Of a DNA stretch of 64,000 bases, positions 33,881-41,898 are shown in pieces (within the stretch, counting starts at the first letter, position 1; every line of letters begins with the position of its first letter). The translations under genes were made by a program, and so were the position numbers. Source of the stretch: Streptomyces adelaidensis (lineage in GTDB: Bacteria; Actinomycetota; Actinomycetes; Streptomycetales; Streptomycetaceae). Location of the stretch: positions 1 through 64,000 of the forward strand of contig NZ_JAEMUX010000016.1 of the NCBI RefSeq assembly GCF_016598475.1, written 5' to 3'. The notes beneath the pieces are model-generated. The model was not told the origin of the DNA. It searched no databases and was given only the letters and a program-made list of their open reading frames with translations.

Positions 33881-35013
33881 CGGTGCGCCCCTTCTTGCTC
33901 CGCCGCCAGCTCGGCCCGCAGCAGGGCCTCCTGCTCGCGCAGCTGAGGGGTGGGCTCGGCGTACACATGGGCGAACAGGTCCATGGGGTCGAGCACCGGG
34001 TCCTGGTTCATGCGCTCGCGCAGGTCGGCCGCCATCGTCTCGGCGGCGTCGCGTGCGGCCCGGACGCCGTCCTCGTCGAGGAGTCCACGCTCGGTCAGCT
34101 CGTGCTCCAGGAGCGCGATCGGGTCGTGCGCGCGCCAGGTCTCGACCTCGTCGGCGCCTCGGTAGCGGGTCGCGTCGTCGGCGTTGGTGTGGGCGTCGAT
34201 GCGGTACGTCACCGCCTCGACCAGCGTGGGACCGCCACCCGCGCGCGCGTGGGCGACGGCTTCGCCGAGCACCTGGTGCACGGCCGCCGCGTCGTTGCCG
34301 TCGACCAGGCGGCCCGGCATCCCGTAGCCGACGGCCTTGTGGGCGAGCGACGGGGCGGCGGTCTGCTTGGCGAGCGGCACGGAGATCGCGAAGCCGTTGT
34401 TCTGGACGAGGAAGACGACCGGGGACTGCCAGACGGCGGCGAAGTTGAGCGCCTCATGGAAGTCGCCCTCGCTGGTCCCGCCGTCGCCGACCAGGGCGAG
34501 CGCGACCACGTCGTCGCCCTTGAGGCGGGCCGCGTGCGCGAGGCCCACGGCGTGCGGGAGCTGGGTGGCGAGCGGGGTGCACAGGGGCGCGATGCGGTGC
34601 TCGTGGGGGTCGTAGCCGGTGTGCCAGTCACCGCGCAGCAGCGTGAGCGCCTGCACGGGGTCGAGGCCCCGGGCGACGGCGGCGAGCGTGTCGCGGTAGC
34701 TCGGGAAGAGCCAGTCGCGCTCCTTCAGGACGAGCGCGGCGGCGACCTCACAGGCCTCTTGGCCGGTACTGGAGGGGTAGACCGCCAGCCGGCCCTGCTT
34801 CGTCAGGGCCGTGGCCTGGGTGTTGTAGCGGCGGCCGCGCACCAGCTCGGCGTAGAGCCGGCGCAGCAGCGCGGGGTCCACGTCGGCCGCGGCCTCGGTG
34901 CCGAGCACCCGGTACGGCCGCGCGTCGGGCAGCAGCGGCGCCGGGTTCGTGCGGGGCCGCCAGGCGGGCGGCGGTGTCGGGCGGTACGCGCCCCGCTGCT
35001 CCATGACCGTCAT
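33877..35013 (-). CDS. bkdA: BCDH E1 alpha subunit (copy 2)
   Basis: Second E1alpha, 378 residues. ThDP motif GDGGTSEGDFHEALNFAAVW...LVQNNGFAIS is complete; YRIDAHTNADDATRYR corresponds to the loop over the active site. Start ATG 35013 follows AGGAGGTGCCGT, an excellent ribosome site; the longer frame to 35070 is unsupported. Divergent from the Lrp/AsnC gene. A TetR-type palindrome (35073-35086) lies 60 bp upstream, so two regulators may act here. Confidence 0.94.
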   Translation of the reverse strand: MTVMEQRGAYRPTPPPAWRPRTNPAPLLPDARPYRVLGTEAAADVDPALLRRLYAELVRGRRYNTQATALTKQGRLAVYPSSTGQEACEVAAALVLKERDWLFPSYRDTLAAVARGLDPVQALTLLRGDWHTGYDPHEHRIAPLCTPLATQLPHAVGLAHAARLKGDDVVALALVGDGGTSEGDFHEALNFAAVWQSPVVFLVQNNGFAISVPLAKQTAAPSLAHKAVGYGMPGRLVDGNDAAAVHQVLGEAVAHARAGGGPTLVEAVTYRIDAHTNADDATRYRGADEVETWRAHDPIALLEHELTERGLLDEDGVRAARDAAETMAADLRERMNQDPVLDPMDLFAHVYAEPTPQLREQEALLRAELAAEQEGAHR

Positions 35014-35072
35014 ACGGCACCTCCTCATGGGAGTGGCTCCGGGAGACGGCACGGCTGTGACGCGTCTCACCT

Positions 35073-35086
35073 ACCGATTGTTCGGT
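35073..35086. promoter_or_regulatory. TetR-type operator 1 (PaaR-like)
   Basis: ACCGATTGTTCGGT: perfect ACCGA/TCGGT arms, one base off the ACCGnnCGnnCGGT core. It lies between bkdA copy 2 and the Lrp gene and is one base different from the site at 37927. Probable target of the TetR gene at 35766-36356. Confidence 0.6.
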
Positions 35087-35120
35087 CGTTGACGCATTTT
35101 GGCTACAGGCACCCTCAGGC

Positions 35121-35129
35121 TGTGGACAA
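35121..35129 (-). promoter_or_regulatory. DnaA box (TTGTCCACA)
   Basis: TGTGGACAA on the plus strand, i.e. TTGTCCACA, the preferred Streptomyces DnaA box. Located in the divergent bkdA copy 2/Lrp promoter region. Confidence 0.5.
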
Positions 35130-35187
35130 ACGGTTCTGCACAGCCTCAAATGAACGCAGTACGTCCATGGTAGAGAGGCGGGGGCGC

Positions 35188-35688
35188 ATGGCACCTGAAC
35201 AAATGGCCGAGCCGCCGGAGCACGGCCCGGCCCTGCCGGCCCCTCGACCGCTGGACGCCATAGATCAGGACATCCTGCGCATGCTCCAGGGCGACGGCCG
35301 CGCCTCGATACGGTCCGTCGCCGAACGTGTGCACGTCTCCCGCGCCAATGCCTACGCCCGCATCAACCGCCTCATCGAGGACGGCGTGATCCGCGGCTTC
35401 GGGGCGCGCGTGAACCACGAACGCGCCGGCAAGGGAACCTCGGCCTACATCACCCTCAAGATCGTGCAGAACTCCTGGCGCACGGTCCGCGAGCAGCTGC
35501 GCCAACTGCCCGGCGCCGCCCACATCGCGCTGGTGGGCGGCGACTACGACGTCCTGCTCCTGGTCCACACCTCGGACAACCGGGCCCTGCGCGAGGTCGT
35601 ACTCACCAAGCTCCAGGCCATCCCGGAGGTGCGCAGCACCCGGACGCTGCTGGTGTTCGAGGAGGAGGACGTGGAACCGGAGGGGTGA
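35188..35688 (+). CDS. bkdR: Lrp/AsnC family regulator (BkdR-like)
   Basis: A 166-residue feast/famine regulator. HTH DQDILRMLQGDGRASIRSVA and HVSRANAYARINRLIEDGVI; RAM domain AYITLKIVQNSWRTVREQLR, AHIALVGGDYDVLLLVHT, then KLQAIPEVRSTRTLLVFEEE. Divergent from the second bkd operon, which matches the known arrangement of bkdR in streptomycetes. Start ATG 35188, with AGGCGGGGGCGC upstream; ATG 35167 would add seven residues. Expected ligand: branched-chain amino or keto acids. Confidence 0.9.
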   Translation: MAPEQMAEPPEHGPALPAPRPLDAIDQDILRMLQGDGRASIRSVAERVHVSRANAYARINRLIEDGVIRGFGARVNHERAGKGTSAYITLKIVQNSWRTVREQLRQLPGAAHIALVGGDYDVLLLVHTSDNRALREVVLTKLQAIPEVRSTRTLLVFEEEDVEPEG

Positions 35689-35765
35689 GCGGAGGCGGAG
35701 GGCGTGAGCGGAGGCGCAGGGCGTGAGCGGAGGCGCAGGGCGTAAATGGGGGGCGCGTGGGGTGA

Positions 35766-36356
35766 TCAGTCCTGGGCGCGCAGCCCCGTGAACACCAGGT
35801 GTGCCACCGCCTCGGACACTTCCCGCTCGCCCATGCCCCGCCCCTCCGGCCGGTACCACTCCACGATCGAGTTGATCATCCCGAAGACCAGCCGGGTCGC
35901 GAGCCGCACCTCCACATCGCCGCGTACGTCGCCGTCGGCGGCCGCGGCCTTCAGCAGCTCGGCGACCTGGTGGTCGAAGTCGCGGCGCCGCTCCAGGGCC
36001 CAGCGCTCGGTGCCGGTGTTGCCGCGCACACGCAGCAGCAGCGTCACATAGGGCAGGTCGCTGATGAGGACCTCGACCATGCGCCGTACGACGTGCTCCA
36101 GACGCTCGACCGCCCGTCCCGCGCGCGCGGGTTCCTCGTCGAGGATCCCGAAGAGGCCGTCCAGCGCCCGGCTGACGGCCCGGCGCAGCAGCTCCTCCTT
36201 GCCCGTGACGTGGTGGTATATCGACGACTTGGAGATGCCCGCCGCCTTGGACAGGTGCTCCATGGAGGTGCCGTCGTAACCGCGTTCGTTGAAGACCCGG
36301 ACGGCGACGGAGAGCAGCGTCTCCGGGGTGTACGTGTCGCGCTTGGCGGTGGTCAT
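35766..36356 (-). CDS. TetR family regulator (PaaR-like)
   Basis: A 196-residue TetR/AcrR repressor. N-terminal HTH: ETLLSVAVRVFNERGYDGTS, then KAAGISKSSIYHHVTGKEELL. C-terminal ligand domain ends VAHLVFTGLRAQD. ATG 36356 overlaps the stop of the 3-hydroxyacyl-CoA dehydrogenase gene (ATGA), so both are in one operon. Neighbourhood (paaN, 3-hydroxyacyl-CoA dehydrogenase) and three near-identical palindromes make it the likely regulator of a phenylacetate/acyl-CoA regulon, with an acyl-CoA as inducer. Confidence 0.9.
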   Translation of the reverse strand: MTTAKRDTYTPETLLSVAVRVFNERGYDGTSMEHLSKAAGISKSSIYHHVTGKEELLRRAVSRALDGLFGILDEEPARAGRAVERLEHVVRRMVEVLISDLPYVTLLLRVRGNTGTERWALERRRDFDHQVAELLKAAAADGDVRGDVEVRLATRLVFGMINSIVEWYRPEGRGMGEREVSEAVAHLVFTGLRAQD

Positions 36357-37870
36357 GAGGAGGTGCCCTCCCGCTTGTCGGAGGCGTAGGCGTGGCGGTA
36401 GAGCGCCAGGGACGGCGCGTAACGCCCGGAGGGGTCGCGCAGGTGCAGGTCGTCCAGGAGGGCGTACGCCCAGTTGCGGCCCAGCTTCCGGCTCCATTCG
36501 AAGGGCCCGAGCGGGTAGTTGACGCCCAGGCGCATCGCCGTGTCGATGTCCTCCTCGGTGGCCACGCCCTTGGCGACGGCGTCGTGCGCCAGATCGACGA
36601 TCCGGGCCACCGTGCGGGCGACGATCATGCCCGGGGCGTCCCCGATGACGCTGACGTCCTTGCCGAGCGCCTGGAAGAGACCGATGGCCTCGACGAGCGT
36701 CTGTGAGGACGTGTCCTGGGACGCCGACAGGGCGATACGGGTGGCCCGGCGGTAGTCGAGCGACAGGTCGAAGTAGACGACGTCCCGGAACTCCACGGAG
36801 GTCTGCCCGTCGGCGAGGGCCAGCTGGCCGCCGCCCGGCAGCACCAGCCGTGTGCCGTGGTCCTCTTCCTCCTCCCGGATGCCGATGCCCGCCTCCCGGA
36901 TCAGCGTGAGCAGTTCGGCCGCGGGACCCAGGTCGCCCTCCACGACGACGTACGCGGGCCGCTGGGCGGGCTCCGCTGTGTGCGGCTCGGGGCTCTCGGC
37001 GTCGTCCGCGTAGTCGTACCAGCCCTGTCCGGTCTTGCGGCCGAGCCGGCCGGACTCGACGAGCCGCCGCTGGGCCAGCGAGGGCGTGAAGCGCACGTCC
37101 TGGAAGAAGGCCTGCCACACGGAGTGGGTGACGGATTCGTTGACGTCCTGCCCGATGAGGTCGGTCAGTTCGAAGGCGCCCATCCGGAAACCACCGCACT
37201 CGCGCAGGATCGCGTCGATGGTGACGGGATCGGCGGCCTGCGCCTCGTACACCGCGAAGGCCTCGGCGTAGAACGGCCGTGCGAGACGGTTGACGATGAA
37301 ACCCGGGGTGTCGGCGCAGGCGACCGGCGTCTTGCCCCAGGCGCGTGCCATCTCGTACGCGCGCGTGGCCGACGTGACATCGGTGGCGAACCCGGATACG
37401 ACCTCGACGAGGGGCAGCAGTGGCGCGGGGTTGAAGAAGTGCAGGCCCACGAGACGGCCCGGGTTGCGCAGCGCGCCGGCGACGGCCGTGACGGAGAGGG
37501 AGGAGGTGTTGGTGGCGAGCAGGCAGTCCGCGCCCACCACGTCCTCCAGCGCGCGGAACAGCTCCTGTTTCACATCGAGCCGTTCCAGGACCGCCTCGAT
37601 GACGAGGGAGCAGTCCGCGAGGTCGGCGAGGCGCTCGGCGGGGAGCAGCCGGACACGCGCGGCGTCCCGGTCGGCGCCGGTCATGCGGTCCTTCGCGACG
37701 AGCCGGTCGAGCCGGGCGCCGATCGCGTCGGCCGCCTCCCGGGCCCGGCCGGGGACGGTGTCGTACAGCCGTACGGAGTGGCCCGCTACCAGCGCGACCT
37801 GGGCGATGCCCTGGCCCATGGTGCCGGTGCCGACGACGGCCACGGGGCTGCTGAGGTCGAGTGCTGTCAT
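36353..37870 (-). CDS. paaH: 3-hydroxyacyl-CoA dehydrogenase (PaaH type)
   Basis: Oxidises 3-hydroxyacyl-CoA with NAD in beta-oxidation-like steps of phenylacetate breakdown; 505 residues. NAD loop VAVVGTGTMGQGIAQV at the N-terminus; catalytic His in LVGLHFFNPAPLLPLVEVV; two C-terminal 3HCDH domains (DTPGFIVNRLARPFY and DAPGMIVARTVARIV), the double arrangement typical of PaaH/FadB-like long forms. ATG 37870. It is first in an operon with the TetR gene and divergent from paaN, with a TetR-type operator at 37927-37940 in the shared promoter. Confidence 0.92.
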   Translation of the reverse strand: MTALDLSSPVAVVGTGTMGQGIAQVALVAGHSVRLYDTVPGRAREAADAIGARLDRLVAKDRMTGADRDAARVRLLPAERLADLADCSLVIEAVLERLDVKQELFRALEDVVGADCLLATNTSSLSVTAVAGALRNPGRLVGLHFFNPAPLLPLVEVVSGFATDVTSATRAYEMARAWGKTPVACADTPGFIVNRLARPFYAEAFAVYEAQAADPVTIDAILRECGGFRMGAFELTDLIGQDVNESVTHSVWQAFFQDVRFTPSLAQRRLVESGRLGRKTGQGWYDYADDAESPEPHTAEPAQRPAYVVVEGDLGPAAELLTLIREAGIGIREEEEDHGTRLVLPGGGQLALADGQTSVEFRDVVYFDLSLDYRRATRIALSASQDTSSQTLVEAIGLFQALGKDVSVIGDAPGMIVARTVARIVDLAHDAVAKGVATEEDIDTAMRLGVNYPLGPFEWSRKLGRNWAYALLDDLHLRDPSGRYAPSLALYRHAYASDKREGTSS

Positions 37871-37893
37871 GTGCGCGATCCTCCCGCACGGGG

Positions 37894-37902
37894 TTGTCCA
37901 CA
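37894..37902 (+). promoter_or_regulatory. DnaA box (TTGTCCACA)
   Basis: Exact TTGTCCACA just upstream of the 3-hydroxyacyl-CoA dehydrogenase start. Confidence 0.5.
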
Positions 37903-37926
37903 GATGCGGCGGACCCCCTTGTCCCG

Positions 37927-37940
37927 ACCGATCGTTCGGT
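37927..37940. promoter_or_regulatory. TetR-type operator 2 (PaaR-like)
   Basis: ACCGATCGTTCGGT matches the ACCGnnCGnnCGGT core exactly. It lies between divergent paaH-type and paaN genes (57 bp from one start, 78 bp from the other) and overlaps likely promoter elements (TTACTCTAG follows). Confidence 0.7.
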
Positions 37941-38017
37941 TACTCTAGCCCTGTCAGCCTGTTCCTGCCCAGGTCAGAGCCCAACGAAGAGCCCCTGACA
38001 CGAGGAGTTGGTCACGC

Positions 38018-39724
38018 ATGGCCGCCGAACCGTCCGCGCACTCCCTGATCGCCGAGCACCGGCCGACCCTCGACCAGGCGCTGGAAGCTATCCGCACGCG
38101 CGCGTACTGGTCCCCCCACCCCGAGCACCCCAAGGCGTACGGCGAGAACGGCAGCCTGGGCATGGCCGAGGGCAAGGCCGCCTTCGACGCCCGCCTCGGC
38201 ACCCGCCTCGACCTCGGCCAGCCCGGCACCGACGACTGGGTCGGCGGCGAGACCTCCCCGTACGGCATCGAGCTGGGCGTCACGTACCCGCACGCGGACA
38301 TCGACACGCTGCTGCCCGCGATGAAGGCCGGCCAGCGCGCGTGGCGCGACGCGGGCGCTCAGGTGCGCGCGGTGGTGTGTGTGGAGATCCTCAAGCGGAT
38401 CAGCGACCGCACCCACGAGTTCGCGCACGCGGTCATGCACACCAGCGGCCAGGCCTTCATGATGGCCTTCCAGGCCGGCGGCCCGCACGCCCAGGACCGA
38501 GGCCTGGAAGCGGTGGCGTACGCGTACGCGGAGCAGGTCCGCACCCCCGACAACGCCGAGTGGACCAAGCCCCAGGGCAAGCGCGACCCGCTCGCACTCA
38601 GCAAGCGGTTCAAGCCCGTCCCGCGCGGCATCGCCCTCGTCATCGGCTGCAACACCTTCCCCACGTGGAACGGCTACCCGGGCCTCTTCGCCTCCCTCGC
38701 CACCGGCAACGCGGTCCTCGTGAAGCCCCATCCGCGCGCGGTGCTGCCCCTCGCCCTCACCGTCCAGGTCGCCCGCGAGGTCCTCACCGAGACCGGCTTC
38801 GACCCCAACCTCGTCGCCCTGGCGGCCGAACGCCCCGGTGAGGGCATCGCCAAGGACCTGGCCACCCGCCCCGAGATCCGCATCATCGACTACACCGGAT
38901 CGACGTCCTTCGGCGACTGGCTGGAGGCCAACGCCCGCCAGGCGGAGGTCTACACGGAGAAGGCCGGCGTCAACACGGTGCTCGTCGACTCCACCGACGA
39001 CTACAAGGGCATGCTCTCCAACCTGGCCTTCTCCCTCTCCCTGTACAGCGGCCAGATGTGCACCACCCCGCAGAACCTGCTCATCCCCCGCGACGGCATC
39101 ACCACCGACGCGGGCCCCAAGTCCTACGACGAGGTCGTCGCCGATCTCGCCAGGTCCGTCGGCGGACTGCTGGGCGACGACGCGCGCGCGAACGCCCTGC
39201 TCGGCGCGATCGTCAACCCCGACGTCAAGGCCCGCCTGGAAGCCGCCGCCGGACTCGGCGAAGTCGCCCTCGCCTCACGCGAGATCAGCAACCCGGACTT
39301 CCCCACCGCGGTCGTCCGTACGCCGGTGATCGTCAAGCTCGACGGCGCGCGGAAGTACTGGGAGCGGACCGACGACGAGGCCGCCTACATGAGCGAGTGC
39401 TTCGGGCCCGTGTCGTTCGCCGTCGCCGTCGACTCGGCCGCCGACGGGGTGGAGCTGCTGCGCCGGACCATCAGCGACAAGGGAGCGATGACCGTCGGCG
39501 CGTACACCACCTCGGACGAGGTCGCCGAGGCCGTCGAGGAGGTCTGCCTGGAGGAGTGCGCGCAGCTGTCCCTGAACCTCACGGGCGGCGTGTACGTGAA
39601 CCAGACCGCCGCGTTCTCCGACTTCCACGGGTCGGGCGGGAATCCGGCGGCGAACGCGGCACTGTGCGACGGGGCGTTCGTGGCGAACCGGTTCCGGGTG
39701 GTGGAGGTGCGGAGCGAGGCGTAG
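38018..39724 (+). CDS. paaN: Phenylacetic acid degradation protein PaaN
   Basis: Aldehyde-dehydrogenase-superfamily protein of 568 residues, the single-domain PaaN form of actinobacteria. Blocks: LPAMKAGQRAWRDAGAQVRA, FKPVPRGIALVIGCNTFPTW, GNAVLVKPHPRAVLPLALTV, IDYTGSTSFGDWLE, SLYSGQMCTTPQNLLIP (candidate catalytic Cys), and C-terminal GGVYVNQTAAFSDFHGSGGN. Start ATG 38018 with GAGGAG upstream. In the paa pathway it handles the ring-opening aldehyde product; here it is divergent from paaH and shares an operator, but the paaABCDE oxygenase genes are not in the window. Confidence 0.92.
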   Translation: MAAEPSAHSLIAEHRPTLDQALEAIRTRAYWSPHPEHPKAYGENGSLGMAEGKAAFDARLGTRLDLGQPGTDDWVGGETSPYGIELGVTYPHADIDTLLPAMKAGQRAWRDAGAQVRAVVCVEILKRISDRTHEFAHAVMHTSGQAFMMAFQAGGPHAQDRGLEAVAYAYAEQVRTPDNAEWTKPQGKRDPLALSKRFKPVPRGIALVIGCNTFPTWNGYPGLFASLATGNAVLVKPHPRAVLPLALTVQVAREVLTETGFDPNLVALAAERPGEGIAKDLATRPEIRIIDYTGSTSFGDWLEANARQAEVYTEKAGVNTVLVDSTDDYKGMLSNLAFSLSLYSGQMCTTPQNLLIPRDGITTDAGPKSYDEVVADLARSVGGLLGDDARANALLGAIVNPDVKARLEAAAGLGEVALASREISNPDFPTAVVRTPVIVKLDGARKYWERTDDEAAYMSECFGPVSFAVAVDSAADGVELLRRTISDKGAMTVGAYTTSDEVAEAVEEVCLEECAQLSLNLTGGVYVNQTAAFSDFHGSGGNPAANAALCDGAFVANRFRVVEVRSEA

Positions 39725-39763
39725 GGCTCCGCGGGGCAGCCCCTGAAGAGCGCGGTCGCACGG

Positions 39764-40567
39764 TCAAAGGGCGCGATGCGTGCCCTGCGCCGCGCTCCAG
39801 TGGTACAGCGTCATCGCCACGCTCGTCGCCAGGTTGTAGCTCGACACCTGGGGGCGCATCGGCAGGGACAGCAAGTGGTCGGCTCGGGCGCGGAGTTCGG
39901 CGGAGAGGCCGCCGCGCTCGGAGCCGAAGGCGAGGACCGCGTCGTCCGGAAGCTTCAGACCGCGGATGTCGTCACCCTCGGGGTCGAGCGCGAAAAGCGG
40001 CCCCGGAGGCAGGTCCACCACCTCCAGGCGCTCCACGGCGGTCGCGAAGTGCAGGCCCGCCCCGCCGCGCACGACCGTGGCGTGCCAGGGGTCCAGGGTG
40101 CCCGTGGTGACCACTCCGGTCGCCCCGAAACCGGCGGCCAGCCGGATCACGGCGCCCGCGTTGCCCAGGTTGCGCGGGTTGTCGAGGACGACGACGGGGG
40201 CGGTGCGCGGGGTGTGGGCGAGGGCCGCCAGATTGGTCGCGCGCGAGGGCCGTACGGCCAGAGCAGCGACCGCTGTGGGGTGCGGACGCGCCACGAGCGT
40301 CCGGTACGTCTTCTCCGGGACCTCCTGCAAGAGACCCGCCAGCCGGTCCCGTACATCAGGGGCCAGCTCGTCGGCGAGCGCGAGCGCCGCCGCACGATCG
40401 GCGGTGACCGCCACCGGGACCTCGGCGCCGAAACGCACGGCGTGCTTGAGGGCGTGGAAGCCGTCCAGCAGAACGGAGGTGCCGGCGAGGCGGCGCCAGG
40501 TGGGTAGGGGGTCGGCCGCCGGACCCCCTGGCGGCTCATCCGCTGGTGCGCTCGCCGGATCGTTCAT
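39764..40567 (-). CDS. TrmH/SpoU family RNA 2'-O-methyltransferase
   Basis: A 267-residue methyltransferase. SPOUT motifs: motif 1 NPRNLGNAGAVIRLAAGFGA, motif 2 VLAFGSERGGLS, motif 3 LSLPMRPQVSSYNLATSVAM. The N-terminal part (LLDGFHALKHAVRFGAEVPV) is a substrate-binding domain of the rRNA type, so 23S rRNA or tRNA is methylated with AdoMet. ATG 40567 overlaps the stop of the HTTM gene, making it the third gene of the DUF5819-HTTM-TrmH operon. Confidence 0.9.
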   Translation of the reverse strand: MNDPASAPADEPPGGPAADPLPTWRRLAGTSVLLDGFHALKHAVRFGAEVPVAVTADRAAALALADELAPDVRDRLAGLLQEVPEKTYRTLVARPHPTAVAALAVRPSRATNLAALAHTPRTAPVVVLDNPRNLGNAGAVIRLAAGFGATGVVTTGTLDPWHATVVRGGAGLHFATAVERLEVVDLPPGPLFALDPEGDDIRGLKLPDDAVLAFGSERGGLSAELRARADHLLSLPMRPQVSSYNLATSVAMTLYHWSAAQGTHRAL

Positions 40568-41898
40568 GCAGTGAAGCCTACGTGCGCCTCCTCGGACGCC
40601 TCCTGCTGGTTCTGCTTCTGCTGGTTCTGCTTCTGCGACGGGGGCGGTGAGTCCTGCTCACGCGGACCAGGCAGCGCACGGCCGCGCCCCGGCAGCACGC
40701 GACGCACCACGCGGTCACGCGCGCCTGCCACCCAGCCGCCCAGGCGCTTCAGGAAGGGCGTCGGCAGGAAGACGGCGTCGGCCGCGATCATCGCGAGCGA
40801 GAAGAACGGCAGCCCCAGCACGACGGCGATCACAGCGTGCTCGGTCATCATGACCGCCAGCAGGATGTTCTTGACGCGCCGGTTGAAGAGCGTGAACGGG
40901 AAGGCGACCTGCGCGATGACCGTTCCGTACGTCACCAGCATCACCATCGTGCCGCTGGACGTCATCAGGTCGGAGAGCGCGGCCCAGGGCGAGAAGTAGT
41001 CCAGGTGGAGCGGGTAGTAGGCGGCCGTACCGTCCTGCCAGCGCGCCCCCTGGACCTTGTACCAGCCGGCGGCCGCGTAGATCAGACACGCCTCGGCCAT
41101 GATCACGACCAGCGCGGCGTTGTGCACGAGATTGCCGACGATGTCGAGCAGCACGCGGGGCTTGATGTCCGACTCGGCGCGCCGCACGGCCCACCACAGG
41201 CCGTGCACCGCCCACAGCCCCCAGAAGATCGTGAGCCAGCCGCCCAGGAGGCCACCGGGCACGAGGCCCCCGAACGTCGCCACGAGCAGCGCGAAGCCGA
41301 GCGCGCACCACAGGATGGGGCCGACGAGGTCCTCCGGCGCCCGGCCGTCCCGCTCCTGGCGCTCGCGCGTGCGCCGTGCGCGCCGCGCGTCCAGGGACCA
41401 GACCTGGGCGCAGCGGGTGAAGACGAGGTAGATCGCCATGAGGTGGATGACGTTGTCGCCGCCGTCGCCCATGAAGACGCTGCGGTTCTGCAGCGAGAGG
41501 ACGCCCACCATGAACAGCACGCTCGCGGCCCGGGTCCGCCAGCCGAGCAGCAGCAGGAGACCCGACAGCATGGCGAGGGCGTAGACGATCTCGAACCACA
41601 CCATGCTGTCCGACCACATCAACACCGAGAAGGCGTCGTTGTTCGCGGTCAGCTGCTGGGCCAGCTCCCAGCTCCAGGGCCCGTCGGGGCCGTACAGCTC
41701 ACGCCGGTGCGGGAACTCGCGCAGCAGGAACAACAGCCAGGTCGCGGCGAAGCCGATCCGGACGATCGCGCTCTGGTACGGGCCCAGGGCACGGTCCGTG
41801 ACCCGGGGGATCCCGTTGCCGACCACGGCGGCGAGACGGTTCATGGGGCCTACCGGGGGGTTCGGGCGCGTGGCGTCCGGCGAGTTCGTGGAGCTCAT
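40564..41898 (-). CDS. HTTM domain membrane protein
   Basis: A 444-residue multi-pass membrane protein with the HTTM (horizontally transferred transmembrane) domain related to vitamin K-dependent gamma-carboxylase. Signature: IVRIGFAATWLLFLLREF near the N-terminus, LLLGWRTRAASVLFMVGVLSLQNRS, GDGGDNVIHLMAIYLVFT and AAAGWYKVQGARWQDGTAAYY. The C-terminus has a Gln/Lys repeat (QKQNQQKQNQQ). Start ATG 41898 overlaps the stop of the DUF5819 gene (ATGA). HTTM and DUF5819 genes commonly occur together in actinobacteria; their joint function is unknown. Confidence 0.88.
   Translation of the reverse strand: MSSTNSPDATRPNPPVGPMNRLAAVVGNGIPRVTDRALGPYQSAIVRIGFAATWLLFLLREFPHRRELYGPDGPWSWELAQQLTANNDAFSVLMWSDSMVWFEIVYALAMLSGLLLLLGWRTRAASVLFMVGVLSLQNRSVFMGDGGDNVIHLMAIYLVFTRCAQVWSLDARRARRTRERQERDGRAPEDLVGPILWCALGFALLVATFGGLVPGGLLGGWLTIFWGLWAVHGLWWAVRRAESDIKPRVLLDIVGNLVHNAALVVIMAEACLIYAAAGWYKVQGARWQDGTAAYYPLHLDYFSPWAALSDLMTSSGTMVMLVTYGTVIAQVAFPFTLFNRRVKNILLAVMMTEHAVIAVVLGLPFFSLAMIAADAVFLPTPFLKRLGGWVAGARDRVVRRVLPGRGRALPGPREQDSPPPSQKQNQQKQNQQEASEEAHVGFTA

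Noticed and set aside
35766..37901. 711-codon frame antisense to or overlapping paaH and the TetR gene
   Set aside because: Only its last part encodes the TetR protein; the remainder is the Arg/Gly-rich alternative frame of the 3-hydroxyacyl-CoA dehydrogenase gene on the same strand.
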